Of a DNA stretch of 64,000 bases, positions 57,314 to 64,000 are shown one piece after another. Position 1 is the stretch's first letter, and the number at the start of each line of letters is the position of its first letter. Position numbers and translations under genes: made by a program. The notes under the pieces were generated by a model. It was not told where the DNA came from, ran no database searches, and saw only the letters and a list, made by a program, of their open reading frames with translations. Source of the DNA: DASVCN01 sp040905665 (lineage in GTDB: Bacteria > Deinococcota > Deinococci > Deinococcales > Trueperaceae); assembly GCA_040905665.1 (NCBI GenBank), contig JBBDRD010000041.1, positions 124,001 through 188,000 of the forward strand, written 5' to 3'.

Positions 57314-58291
57314 TCAGATGAGGGACTCGACCGCCTGCCGCTCCTCGAGCAGTTCGGCTTCGGTTGCCTTCATTCGCCGGCGCACATCCTCACTCGGTTC
57401 GAGTCCCTCTACTACCTCGACGCGGCCCTCGCTCACCGTTACCGGGAACGAGTAGATCACACCCTCTATGACGCCGTACTGGCCGCTACTCGGTACAGCC
57501 ATACTCACCCAGTCACCTTCCGGCGTTCCCTGCACCCAGTCTCGAACATGGTCGATCGCCGCCGCTGCGGCGGACGCAGCGCTCGAGGCCCCGCGGGCCT
57601 CGATGATCTCGGCGCCGCGCCTCTGAACCCTGGGAATGAAACTGTCACTCATCCACTTCGCGGTAACCAGGTCCGTCGCACTCTTCCCGGCCACGAGAGC
57701 TTCACCGATGTCGGGCACCTGAGTGCTCGAGTGGTTGCCCCAGATGGTGACGCGCTTGATCTCGGAGACCTGGGTTTGCGTCTCGTGGGCAAGCTGGCTC
57801 TTGGCGCGATTATGGTCGAGCCTTGTCATAGCCGAGAATTGCTCTGCTGCCAAGTCGGGAGCGCTACGCATGGCTATGAGGGCGTTGGTATTCGCGGGAT
57901 TGCCAACTACAAGCACCTTCACGTCGCGGGCTGCACTTTCGTTGAGCGCTCTCCCCTGCCCTGTGAAGATCTTCCCGTTGGCCTCGAGCAACTCCTTGCG
58001 TTCCATCCCCGGACCGCGTGGCCGCGATCCGACCAGCATTGCGATTTGCGCGTCACGAAATGCGACCCCGGCGTCGTCACTCGTCTCCACCCCATGGAGC
58101 AGCGGAAACGCCGCATCGTTTAGTTCCATGACCACGCCTTCGAGTGTGCGCATCGCCGGCGTAATCTCGAGGAGCTGAAGGATGATCGGTTGGTCCTTGC
58201 CGAGCATGTCACCGGATGCTATCCGGAACAGGAGCGCATAACCGATCTGTCCCGCTGCCCCGGTGACAGCCACACGAATCGGTTTCTTCAT
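57314..58291 (-). CDS. mdh: Malate dehydrogenase
   Basis: A 325-aa enzyme from ATG 58291 behind GGAGG. The NAD-binding motif is GAAGQIGYAL (11-20). The substrate arginines are in GSRPRGPGMERKEL, NPANTNALI is the cofactor region, RLDHNRAKSQLA carries the catalytic aspartate and WGNHSSTQVPD the catalytic histidine. These match cytosolic-type MDH of Thermus and animals. It interconverts malate and oxaloacetate in the TCA cycle. The extra 12 codons upstream in the frame lie before the ribosome site. Confidence 0.95.
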   Translation of the reverse strand: MKKPIRVAVTGAAGQIGYALLFRIASGDMLGKDQPIILQLLEITPAMRTLEGVVMELNDAAFPLLHGVETSDDAGVAFRDAQIAMLVGSRPRGPGMERKELLEANGKIFTGQGRALNESAARDVKVLVVGNPANTNALIAMRSAPDLAAEQFSAMTRLDHNRAKSQLAHETQTQVSEIKRVTIWGNHSSTQVPDIGEALVAGKSATDLVTAKWMSDSFIPRVQRRGAEIIEARGASSAASAAAAAIDHVRDWVQGTPEGDWVSMAVPSSGQYGVIEGVIYSFPVTVSEGRVEVVEGLEPSEDVRRRMKATEAELLEERQAVESLI

Positions 58292-58479
58292 GGTGTCCTC
58301 CAAATCTACTTGATCAAAATCGTTCAAATGGTAACACTCTCTTCAAAGCTCACTTTGCGCCTTCATCGAGCCCTTCCATAACCTATTACGTCACTTATCA
58401 CGAGCAGTAGCGCTTCGAGAGCCGACCTGAGCTCTTTGCTGCACCGGGCCATGCCGTGGCCTTGCAATTAACCCTTACC

Positions 58480-58493
58480 GTTTCACGTGAAAC
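58480..58493. promoter_or_regulatory. parS: parS centromere site downstream of parB
   Basis: GTTTCACGTGAAAC, the core of the bacterial parS consensus. It lies between parB and mdh, 13 bp from the parB stop. The flanks CCTTAC and GTAAGG extend the palindrome to 28 bp (58473-58500 with two unpaired positions), so it may also act as the parB terminator. Confidence 0.92.
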
Positions 58494-58505
58494 AGTAAGG
58501 CCGCT

Positions 58506-59318
58506 TCATTCCCGGTAGCCCAGCAACTCGAGAAGCCGTTCGAGCTCATCTTCCGAATGGAAGTGCAGCTCGATTCGGCCACGCCGACCGCCGGCAACCC
58601 GGACACGTGTACCCGCATGCCTAGTGAGCTCCTCCTCCAGCTGCCGATAGCGCCCATCCGAAACGTTTCGGGGCCGAACGGCACCTCGCCGCAGCGCCTC
58701 GGCCTGCCGAACGTTCAACTCACCCTCAATGATCTTGGCGAGTGCCCATGAACGGTCCTCCGCCGCTTGGGCGAGGACCGCCCGTGCATGGCCCGCACTT
58801 ATCTCCCCCGACTCCAAGGCTGCCAGTGCGTCGGCGGGGAGCAATAGAAGCCGGAGCGAATTGGCAACCGTACTACGGCTCTTCCCTACTGCTCTCGCAA
58901 CATCCTCCTGGTTAGCTCCGAACTCCAGCAGTTGCTGAAACGCCTTGGCCTCCTCCACCGGCGTCAGGTCCTCGCGCTGAAGGTTCTCCACGATCGCGAT
59001 CTCCAGGGCTTCCTGGTCGCTCAGTTCGCGAACTACCACGGGCACGCTTGTTAGCCCCGCCTCCTTCGCGGCACGAAAACGCCGCTCACCTGCAACGATC
59101 TCAAATCCGCCCTCCACAGGCCGAACCAACAAGGGCTGCAAAACGCCCTTCTCGGCTATCGAGGCGGTCAGCTCAGCGATGGCCGCCGGTTCGAAAGTCT
59201 TCCGGGGCTGCCCCGGCGCCGCGCGAACGCGGTCGAGCGACACCGATTGCGGTCCCTTCTCCACTTTTGGCAGTAATGCATCGAGCCCACGACCCAGACC
59301 TCTAGACTTGGCTGACAC
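58506..59318 (-). CDS. parB: Chromosome partition protein ParB (Spo0J)
   Basis: A 270-aa ParB. N-terminal GLGRGLDALLP (the ParA-activating region), then the CTP/nuclease-like domain with GERRFRAA at 77-84 and VPVVVREL. ENLQREDLTPVEEA precedes the central HTH (EDVARAVGKSRSTVANSLRLL), which binds parS. A C-terminal dimer domain follows. It loads on parS as a CTP-dependent clamp. It overlaps parA by 17 bp. Two parS sites are within 2.2 kb. Confidence 0.96.
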   Translation of the reverse strand: MSAKSRGLGRGLDALLPKVEKGPQSVSLDRVRAAPGQPRKTFEPAAIAELTASIAEKGVLQPLLVRPVEGGFEIVAGERRFRAAKEAGLTSVPVVVRELSDQEALEIAIVENLQREDLTPVEEAKAFQQLLEFGANQEDVARAVGKSRSTVANSLRLLLLPADALAALESGEISAGHARAVLAQAAEDRSWALAKIIEGELNVRQAEALRRGAVRPRNVSDGRYRQLEEELTRHAGTRVRVAGGRRGRIELHFHSEDELERLLELLGYRE

Positions 59319-60060
59319 GCTGCAGCACCTCCTCGGCTAATTGAAGGTACGCCACGGCGCCACTCGAGCCAGGGGCGTAATCGAAGATAGGCTGGCCGTA
59401 CGAGGGCGCTTCGGCCAGGCGAATACTGCGGGGAATCACGGTGCTGAACACTTGCCCACCCAGGTGCGCGCGCACGTTCTCCTCCACCTGCTGGGAGAGT
59501 TTGGTTCTAGTGTCGGACATGGTGAGCAGAATCCCGAGGATAGTCAGGTTGCGGTTAAGGCCCCCTTGTACTCGGCCCACCGTATCGATCATCCCAGCGA
59601 TTCCCTCAAGCGCGTAGTACTCAGTTTGAAGCGGCACAATAAGCAGATCCGCGGCCGCCAGCGAATTCAGCGTAAGCGCCCCCATCGACGGCGGCGCATC
59701 GATAACGATGAAGTCGTAGTTGGGCCGCACGCCCATTAAAGTGCGGGCCAGCAGTTGCATATTCTCGGTAGAGGCATCGAGCTCTACCGCTGCGCCGGCG
59801 AGGTCCGCCGACGCTGGGATAACAAAGAGGTTGCTTTCACCGTAGCGTAGCACCGCCTGTCGCGCTGCTACGTTACCGACGAGAACATCATAAATCGTGT
59901 GCTGAGGAGCTGTGATGCCGAGCCCGGAGCTGGCGTTCGCCTGCGGATCGAGGTCCACCAGAAGGATCCTCCGCGTCGCGGACAGGGCGGCGGCAAGGTT
60001 TATCGCTGTGGTGGTCTTTCCGACGCCCCCTTTCTGGTTTATCACCCCGATGGTGGGCAA
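59302..60060 (-). CDS. parA: Chromosome partition ATPase ParA (Soj)
   Basis: A 252-aa MinD/ParA ATPase with the deviant Walker A KGGVGKTTTAINLA (10-23), Walker A' VDLDPQANASSGLG, and switch DFIVIDAPPSMGALTLNSL. The short N-terminus is that of a chromosomal Soj-type ParA. It segregates origins by binding DNA non-specifically and releasing on ParB contact. It overlaps rsmG by 19 bp and parB by 17 bp, so the cluster is one operon. Confidence 0.96.
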   Translation of the reverse strand: MPTIGVINQKGGVGKTTTAINLAAALSATRRILLVDLDPQANASSGLGITAPQHTIYDVLVGNVAARQAVLRYGESNLFVIPASADLAGAAVELDASTENMQLLARTLMGVRPNYDFIVIDAPPSMGALTLNSLAAADLLIVPLQTEYYALEGIAGMIDTVGRVQGGLNRNLTILGILLTMSDTRTKLSQQVEENVRAHLGGQVFSTVIPRSIRLAEAPSYGQPIFDYAPGSSGAVAYLQLAEEVLQRVSQV

Positions 60061-60656
60061 GCGGAACCTCCTGGTAACAAAACTGCGACGAGCCTACCAT
60101 GGGAAGCGAGTTGCTCCTCACGGCTTTCGATCGCTGCCGTCCCCAGTTCGGCTTCCAACCCAGCCAGCTCCTGGCGCCAATCTGGCCCCTTCCGGGAAAT
60201 CATCCAAACTCGCTCCCCATGCAAGTGCCGGCACAGTCCGTACACCTCGGTGAACGTCCCGACGGACTGGGCGACAACGGCGTCTGCACAAGGTTCGGTT
60301 ACCGCCCGGACATCGTCCTGATGCACAGTGACGTTATTGAGTCCAAGTTGAGCAACGGCGATACGGAGAAACGACGCGCGTCGGCGCCTGCGCTCGACTA
60401 ATACGATTCGTTGCCTGGGGAGTTCGATTGCAAGCGGAATCCCTGGCAGTCCGGCGCCAGAACCAATATCTACAACTGATTCGGGAGCAGGGGAGAGCGA
60501 CGCAATGAGCCGACCGTACTGTACTGCTTCGGCAATCAGGCCGTCTAGGTTCTGTATCGCCCGCTCAGAAATCAGGTCGAGCGTCCTGTGATATCGCTCG
60601 ATGAGCGATGCGTACTGCTTCAGCGGCTCAGAGAGCAACTGTTTCACGTGAAACAT
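60042..60656 (-). CDS. rsmG: 16S rRNA m7G527 methyltransferase RsmG (GidB)
   Basis: A 204-aa methyltransferase beginning MFHVKQLL. Family blocks are SLIERYHRTLDLIS, the SAM-binding motif VVDIGSGAGLPGIPLAI and VERRRRRASFLRIAV. It methylates G527 of 16S rRNA. The first codons, ATG TTT CAC GTG AAA CA, lie inside a parS site, so the N-terminal peptide is dictated by the centromere sequence. The start overlaps the end of mnmG by 29 bp. Confidence 0.95.
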   Translation of the reverse strand: MFHVKQLLSEPLKQYASLIERYHRTLDLISERAIQNLDGLIAEAVQYGRLIASLSPAPESVVDIGSGAGLPGIPLAIELPRQRIVLVERRRRRASFLRIAVAQLGLNNVTVHQDDVRAVTEPCADAVVAQSVGTFTEVYGLCRHLHGERVWMISRKGPDWRQELAGLEAELGTAAIESREEQLASHGRLVAVLLPGGSACPPSG

Positions 60657-62445
60657 TCTTGCGCTTCACGTGTACCAGTAGTGCCGTCAGGTCACTGTCT
60701 CGCACACCCCGTAGTCTCTGCGCGGCGCCCAACGTGCCAGGTAGACTTCTTATCAACACTTCTCGACCCTCATTGGAGAGGCTGGAAACGATCCGAAAAT
60801 CGACTCCCCCTAACGACAGCTCTTCGTATTCACGCCTGCCTTCCAATTCCCGCCGACTCCGCTCGATGTACCCCGCATACTTAACCAGAATTTCGACCTT
60901 CTCCTCCTCCTTGCGCGCTAGTGGAGTTCCGGAAGCGCCGATACGGCCCCGAACCTCGTCGTAGCCGATGCCCGGCCGCGACAGTACCTTACTGGCCAGT
61001 TCTCCACCGATCCTGGATTTCCTCAGGCGCTCCACCTCGGCACTTACGCGCGCCTCACTCTCCCGTGAAGCCGCCAATTGGGCCTCACTGACGAGCCCCC
61101 ACTCATGCCCCACCGGCCTCAACCGCTCTCGGGCGTTGTCCTGCCGGTGAAGCAGGCGGTACTCGTTACGAGAGGTCAACATCCGATACGGTTCGTCGAT
61201 TCCCCAACGCACCAGATCGTCGAGCAGCACGCCGATGTATCCCTGATCACGGAGAACAGTAACAGGAGCGGCGCCAAAGGCTCGCCGGGCGGCATTCACA
61301 CCCGCGACCAAGCCCTGAGCAGCGGCCTCTTCGTAGCCACTGGTTCCGTTTATCTGACCGGCGCTAAATAGACCCGGCAGCCGCTTGGACATGAGCGTCA
61401 CATCTAGCTGGGTGGGGTCGAGTGCGTCGTACTCGACGGCATAGGCGTAACGCTGAATTACGGCTCTTTCGAACCCGGGGAGCGTACGGATCATGTCGTC
61501 TTGCAAGATCGGCGGCAGCGAGCTGGAAAAGCCCTGCAGGTACACTTCACTCGTCTCAACTCCATCGGGTTCGACGAAAAGCAGATGTCGATCCTTATCG
61601 GCGAAACGAACCACCTTATCTTCAATCGACGGGCAATAGCGCGGTCCCCGTCCCTCGATGTCGCCGCTGTACATCGCCGACTCCGACAGGTTCTCCTCGA
61701 TCAACTTGTGCGTTTGTGGTGTCGTGTTCGTTAACCAAGTGGGGCTTTCCATTGCGCGCGGGCCCGGCCTGCCGGTGAACGAGTTCGCGGGGTTGTCTGC
61801 GGGGACAACCTGCAGAACGTCGAAGTCGACGGAATCGGCCCGGATGCGCGGTGGCGTACCAGTCTTGAACCTAAGCAGGCTATGACCACTCTCGCGGAGG
61901 CTTTGCGACAGATGGCGCGCGGGGGCCTCACCCTGACGCCCGGCCTCGCGCTGCATCTTCCCGTACCACACGACACCTGCCAGAAAGGTGCCGGTACACA
62001 GAACGATACTCCGGGCATGTAGCTCCCGGCCGTCCGTAAGCGTGCAACCCGAAACCTCACCCTTCTCGACCGTTATCGCAGCGACCTCCCCGCGAACGAT
62101 CTCTATCCCGGAAGTATCCTCCATCAACGCCCGGGCAGCCGCGGCGTAACCGTCTCGCTCGTTCTGCACCCGCAACGACTGAACCGCCGGACCCTTGCTG
62201 CCGTTGAGGGTGCGCGAATGTATGGCGGTCGAATCAGCTAGCGCCCCCATCACCCCGCCTAACGCGTCCAGTTCGAACACCATCTGAGACTTACCAGGTC
62301 CGCCTATTGCGGGATTACACGGCATCAATCCGATGCGATCCGGATTCGGCAAAACCAGGGCCGCACTACCGCCCAAGGAAGCAACTGCATGAGCCGCTTC
62401 GATTCCGGCATGGCCACCACCCACGATAATTACGTCGAATCTCAT
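60628..62445 (-). CDS. mnmG: tRNA U34 carboxymethylaminomethyl modification enzyme, FAD subunit
   Basis: A 605-aa MnmG (GidA). N-terminal FAD motif VGGGHAGIEAAHAV, then CNPAIGGPGKSQMVFELDALGG, FKTGTPPRI, CPSIEDKVVRFADKDRH, GYEEAAAQGLVAGVNAAR and the C-terminal helical domain. With MnmE it modifies the wobble uridine of several tRNAs. It is the first gene of the mnmG-rsmG-parA-parB operon, divergent from dnaA, the classic origin arrangement. Length is slightly under the E. coli enzyme (629 aa). Confidence 0.96.
   Translation of the reverse strand: MRFDVIIVGGGHAGIEAAHAVASLGGSAALVLPNPDRIGLMPCNPAIGGPGKSQMVFELDALGGVMGALADSTAIHSRTLNGSKGPAVQSLRVQNERDGYAAAARALMEDTSGIEIVRGEVAAITVEKGEVSGCTLTDGRELHARSIVLCTGTFLAGVVWYGKMQREAGRQGEAPARHLSQSLRESGHSLLRFKTGTPPRIRADSVDFDVLQVVPADNPANSFTGRPGPRAMESPTWLTNTTPQTHKLIEENLSESAMYSGDIEGRGPRYCPSIEDKVVRFADKDRHLLFVEPDGVETSEVYLQGFSSSLPPILQDDMIRTLPGFERAVIQRYAYAVEYDALDPTQLDVTLMSKRLPGLFSAGQINGTSGYEEAAAQGLVAGVNAARRAFGAAPVTVLRDQGYIGVLLDDLVRWGIDEPYRMLTSRNEYRLLHRQDNARERLRPVGHEWGLVSEAQLAASRESEARVSAEVERLRKSRIGGELASKVLSRPGIGYDEVRGRIGASGTPLARKEEEKVEILVKYAGYIERSRRELEGRREYEELSLGGVDFRIVSSLSNEGREVLIRSLPGTLGAAQRLRGVRDSDLTALLVHVKRKNVSRETVAL
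60640..60655. promoter_or_regulatory. parS: parS site inside the mnmG-rsmG overlap
   Basis: A perfect 16-bp consensus TGTTTCACGTGAAACA. It is read in two frames: as the start of RsmG (MFHVKQ) and as the last residues of MnmG (VSRETV). Confidence 0.95.
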
Positions 62446-62510
62446 AACCTTCCTCGTATACCCCCGGGAGGTGTCTAGTCATGTAGCGGAACAAGCTCGG
62501 CCCTTATTCT

Positions 62511-62618
62511 GAGCGGCTTGCCCGAGCTGAGCGGCTTGCCCGAGCTGAGCGGCTTGCCCGAGCTGAGCGGCTTGCCTGAGCTGAGCACCTTGCCCGAGCT
62601 GGGCACCTTGCCCGAGCG
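62511..62618. repeat. Six tandem 18-bp repeats in the mnmG leader
   Basis: The unit GAGCGGCTTGCCCGAGCT is perfect in copies 1-3 (62511-62564), with one change in copy 4 and three to four in copies 5 and 6. On the minus strand it is an open frame encoding SSGKPL repeats (frame 62475-62690, TTG start). It lies between the mnmG start (62445) and its promoter, so it is transcribed, 0.2-0.3 kb from dnaA. Confidence 0.9.
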
Positions 62619-62684
62619 TCGAGGTACGAACCGGCCCTTCTCAGCCGCTGGCCTCAGCCGCTCGCCTAACAGGTGAGAGCCGCT

Positions 62685-62717
62685 CCCCAACGGGCATTCA
62701 GTATAGCCCCGTTGGGG
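62685..62717. other. 10-bp inverted repeat between mnmG and dnaA
   Basis: CCCCAACGGG (62685-62694) and CCCGTTGGGG (62708-62717) are exact complements with a 13-nt spacer that contains the mnmG -10. It could be an operator or cruciform at the divergent mnmG/dnaA control region. No DnaA box of the TTATNCACA type was seen here. Confidence 0.5.
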
Positions 62718-62727
62718 GTTATGTCAT
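62700..62727 (-). promoter_or_regulatory. Promoter of the mnmG-rsmG-parA-parB operon
   Basis: Minus strand ATGACA (62727-62722), 16 nt, TATACT (62705-62700). Transcription from about 62693 would give a leader of about 250 nt that includes the 18-bp repeats. Confidence 0.55.
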
Positions 62728-62835
62728 GAAATACACACTCCGCAACGATCGCCAAGAAGCACGAAACTCATCGGCGGACCGGACACCCGAGTCTGTTAAA
62801 CTGCCCGTTGCTATATGGAGAGGATCCCACCCGCA

Positions 62836-64000
62836 GTGAGCCGCGAAACAGCTATCTGGGAAGATATCCTCGACTTCGTTCAGGATCAGATTCCCGACGT
62901 GGAGTTCCGTACCTGGTTCAAGCAGGTCAAACCGCTTGGCATAGAGGACGGCACATTCATGATCGGCGTGCCTCACTCGTTCGCCCGCGACTGGCTCAAG
63001 AATCATTACGGGGTTGTCCTCGAACAGGCCCTGGGCGACCTCGGGGCAAGCTCTCCGCGTGTCGGGTTTCAGGTAGTTCCTTTTCAAAACCTCGAACAGC
63101 AGGGGATATTCACCGTCGACGGCGCACCCGCCGTGAACGGTGATGAGGGAGGGGCCAAGCAGGGAAAAGCACCTAAGCCTTTCCTCAATCCCAAGTACGT
63201 GTTCAACAACTTTGTCGTGGGGCCAAATAACAATCTCGCTCATGCCGCTGCGCTGGCGGTGACCGAAGCACCCGGGAGAGCCTACAACCCACTTTTCCTA
63301 TACGGACAGGCCGGTCTGGGCAAGACGCACCTGATGCACGCAGTTGGGCACTCAGTGGCCGAGCGGTTTTCGAGTCTACAGGTGGAGTATGTCACCACCG
63401 AGACCTTCACCAACGATCTCATCAGCGCCATCCGCGAGGACCGGATGACCTCGTTCCGCGACCGCTACCGCTCGATAGACCTGTTGCTCGTCGACGACGT
63501 GCAGTTCATCGCCGGCAAGGAGCGCACCCAGGAGGAGTTCTTTCACACCTTCAATGCCCTTTATGAGTCGGGCAAGCAGATAATCCTCTCCTCCGACCGG
63601 CCGCCCAAGGACATTCCCACCCTTGAAAACCGGCTGCGCAGCCGCTTCGAATGGGGTCTCATCACCGACATACAGCCGCCCGAGTTGGAAACTCGCATCG
63701 CGATCCTGAACATGAACGCCGAGTACCGAGGGGTGCAGCTACCCAACGAGGTAATCGACTTCATCGCCCGGCAGGTCACATCAAACATCCGTGAGCTCGA
63801 GGGCGCCTTGGTACGAGTTATCGTCTACGCCAGCATGAACAACTCCCCGCTCGACCGACAGACGGCCGCGCAGGCCCTCTCCGACGTGTTCACACCAGGG
63901 GACATCGCCGTCACCATGGATGACATCCTTCGCGCGACGGCCCGCCAGTTCGAGATCGAGACGACCGACATCAAATCTAAGGGACGCCGTCAGGAGCTTG
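62836..64000 (+). CDS. dnaA: Chromosomal replication initiator DnaA, 3' end outside the window
   Basis: 388 codons from GTG 62836, with GGAGAGG about 12 nt upstream (ATG 62815 is in frame and possible). Domain I is WEDILDFVQDQIPDVEFRTWFKQVKPL. The short domain II linker is rich in Gly/Lys. Domain III (AAA+) has LNPKYVFNNFVVGPNNNLAHAAALAV, Walker A GQAGLGKTH (157-165), Walker B LLLVDDVQFIAGKERTQEEFFHTFN, sensor I SSDRPPKDI and the arginine-finger region RLRSRFEWGL. Domain IV has only begun when the window ends. DnaA-ATP opens oriC; its position next to mnmG/par places the origin here or just beyond the right edge. Confidence 0.97.
   Translation, partial: MSRETAIWEDILDFVQDQIPDVEFRTWFKQVKPLGIEDGTFMIGVPHSFARDWLKNHYGVVLEQALGDLGASSPRVGFQVVPFQNLEQQGIFTVDGAPAVNGDEGGAKQGKAPKPFLNPKYVFNNFVVGPNNNLAHAAALAVTEAPGRAYNPLFLYGQAGLGKTHLMHAVGHSVAERFSSLQVEYVTTETFTNDLISAIREDRMTSFRDRYRSIDLLLVDDVQFIAGKERTQEEFFHTFNALYESGKQIILSSDRPPKDIPTLENRLRSRFEWGLITDIQPPELETRIAILNMNAEYRGVQLPNEVIDFIARQVTSNIRELEGALVRVIVYASMNNSPLDRQTAAQALSDVFTPGDIAVTMDDILRATARQFEIETTDIKSKGRRQEL

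Noticed and set aside
62511..62618. CRISPR array
   Set aside because: The 18-bp units are contiguous with no spacers and there is no cas gene in the window.
62446..62835. oriC DnaA-box cluster upstream of dnaA
   Set aside because: No TTATNCACA boxes were found on either strand in the mnmG-dnaA interval; the origin may lie beyond dnaA outside the window.

Overview
The window is about 64 kb of GC-rich bacterial chromosome that ends at the replication-origin gene cluster. The right end reads parB-parA-rsmG-mnmG on the minus strand and dnaA on the plus strand, with two parS sites. Many promoters have a TANNNT -10 box placed 5-8 nt before the start codon, which suggests frequent leaderless mRNAs. 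With the gene families present (DUF2089, DUF4097-like, OstA/LptA-like and UPF0316 proteins), this fits Deinococcota, perhaps a Truepera-like lineage. That assignment is an inference from gene content; no rRNA is present.

Layout. 1-3.7 kb: a tripartite tricarboxylate-type binding protein (partial) and a divergent LysR/YeiH pair. 3.7-9.1 kb: a siderophore-iron uptake operon (binding protein, Apd1-like sucrase-ferredoxin reductase, two FecCD permeases, ATPase), then an ArsR repressor. 9.2-15 kb: an MFS carrier, a UPF0316 membrane protein, a DsrE/DUF1059 pair, an unrecognised 532-aa protein behind repeated operators, and an SRPBCC/ArsR pair. 15.1-19.3 kb: a sulfane-sulfur module (ArsR-rhodanese sensor, rhodanese-MBL persulfide dioxygenase, MFS, two YeeE/YedE half-transporters). 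20.6-22.5 kb: arsR-acr3-arsC. 22.6-25.2 kb: a three-gene ABC-2 exporter.

25.3-46.7 kb is an integrated genetic element. It lies between a 47-bp direct repeat formed by the 3' part of tRNA-Ile2(CAU): the complete tRNA is at the right end and the partial copy at the left. The element carries int, xis, a RepA-like AAA ATPase, an XRE regulator, an ArdC-like antirestriction protein, tiny membrane proteins and several hypotheticals. Defence-type cargo includes a type IIG restriction-modification enzyme, a ShosTA-like PRTase/DprA pair with a frameshifted HAD gene, a frameshifted HNH nuclease, and a Rad50-like ATPase next to an interrupted partner gene. The repA-membrane protein-xis cassette appears tandemly duplicated, with half of the extra copy decayed. 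No conjugation (FtsK/TraB, relaxase) or virion gene was recognised.

46.8-58.3 kb returns to chromosomal housekeeping: greA, three OstA/LptC-like envelope genes, hsp20, miaA, dnaJ, a four-gene envelope/regulator operon sharing a small helical motif, a GNAT protein, Fur and HxlR regulators, and mdh. 58.4-64 kb is the segregation/origin cluster. One parS lies inside the mnmG-rsmG overlap, and a six-copy 18-bp tandem repeat sits in the mnmG leader beside dnaA.
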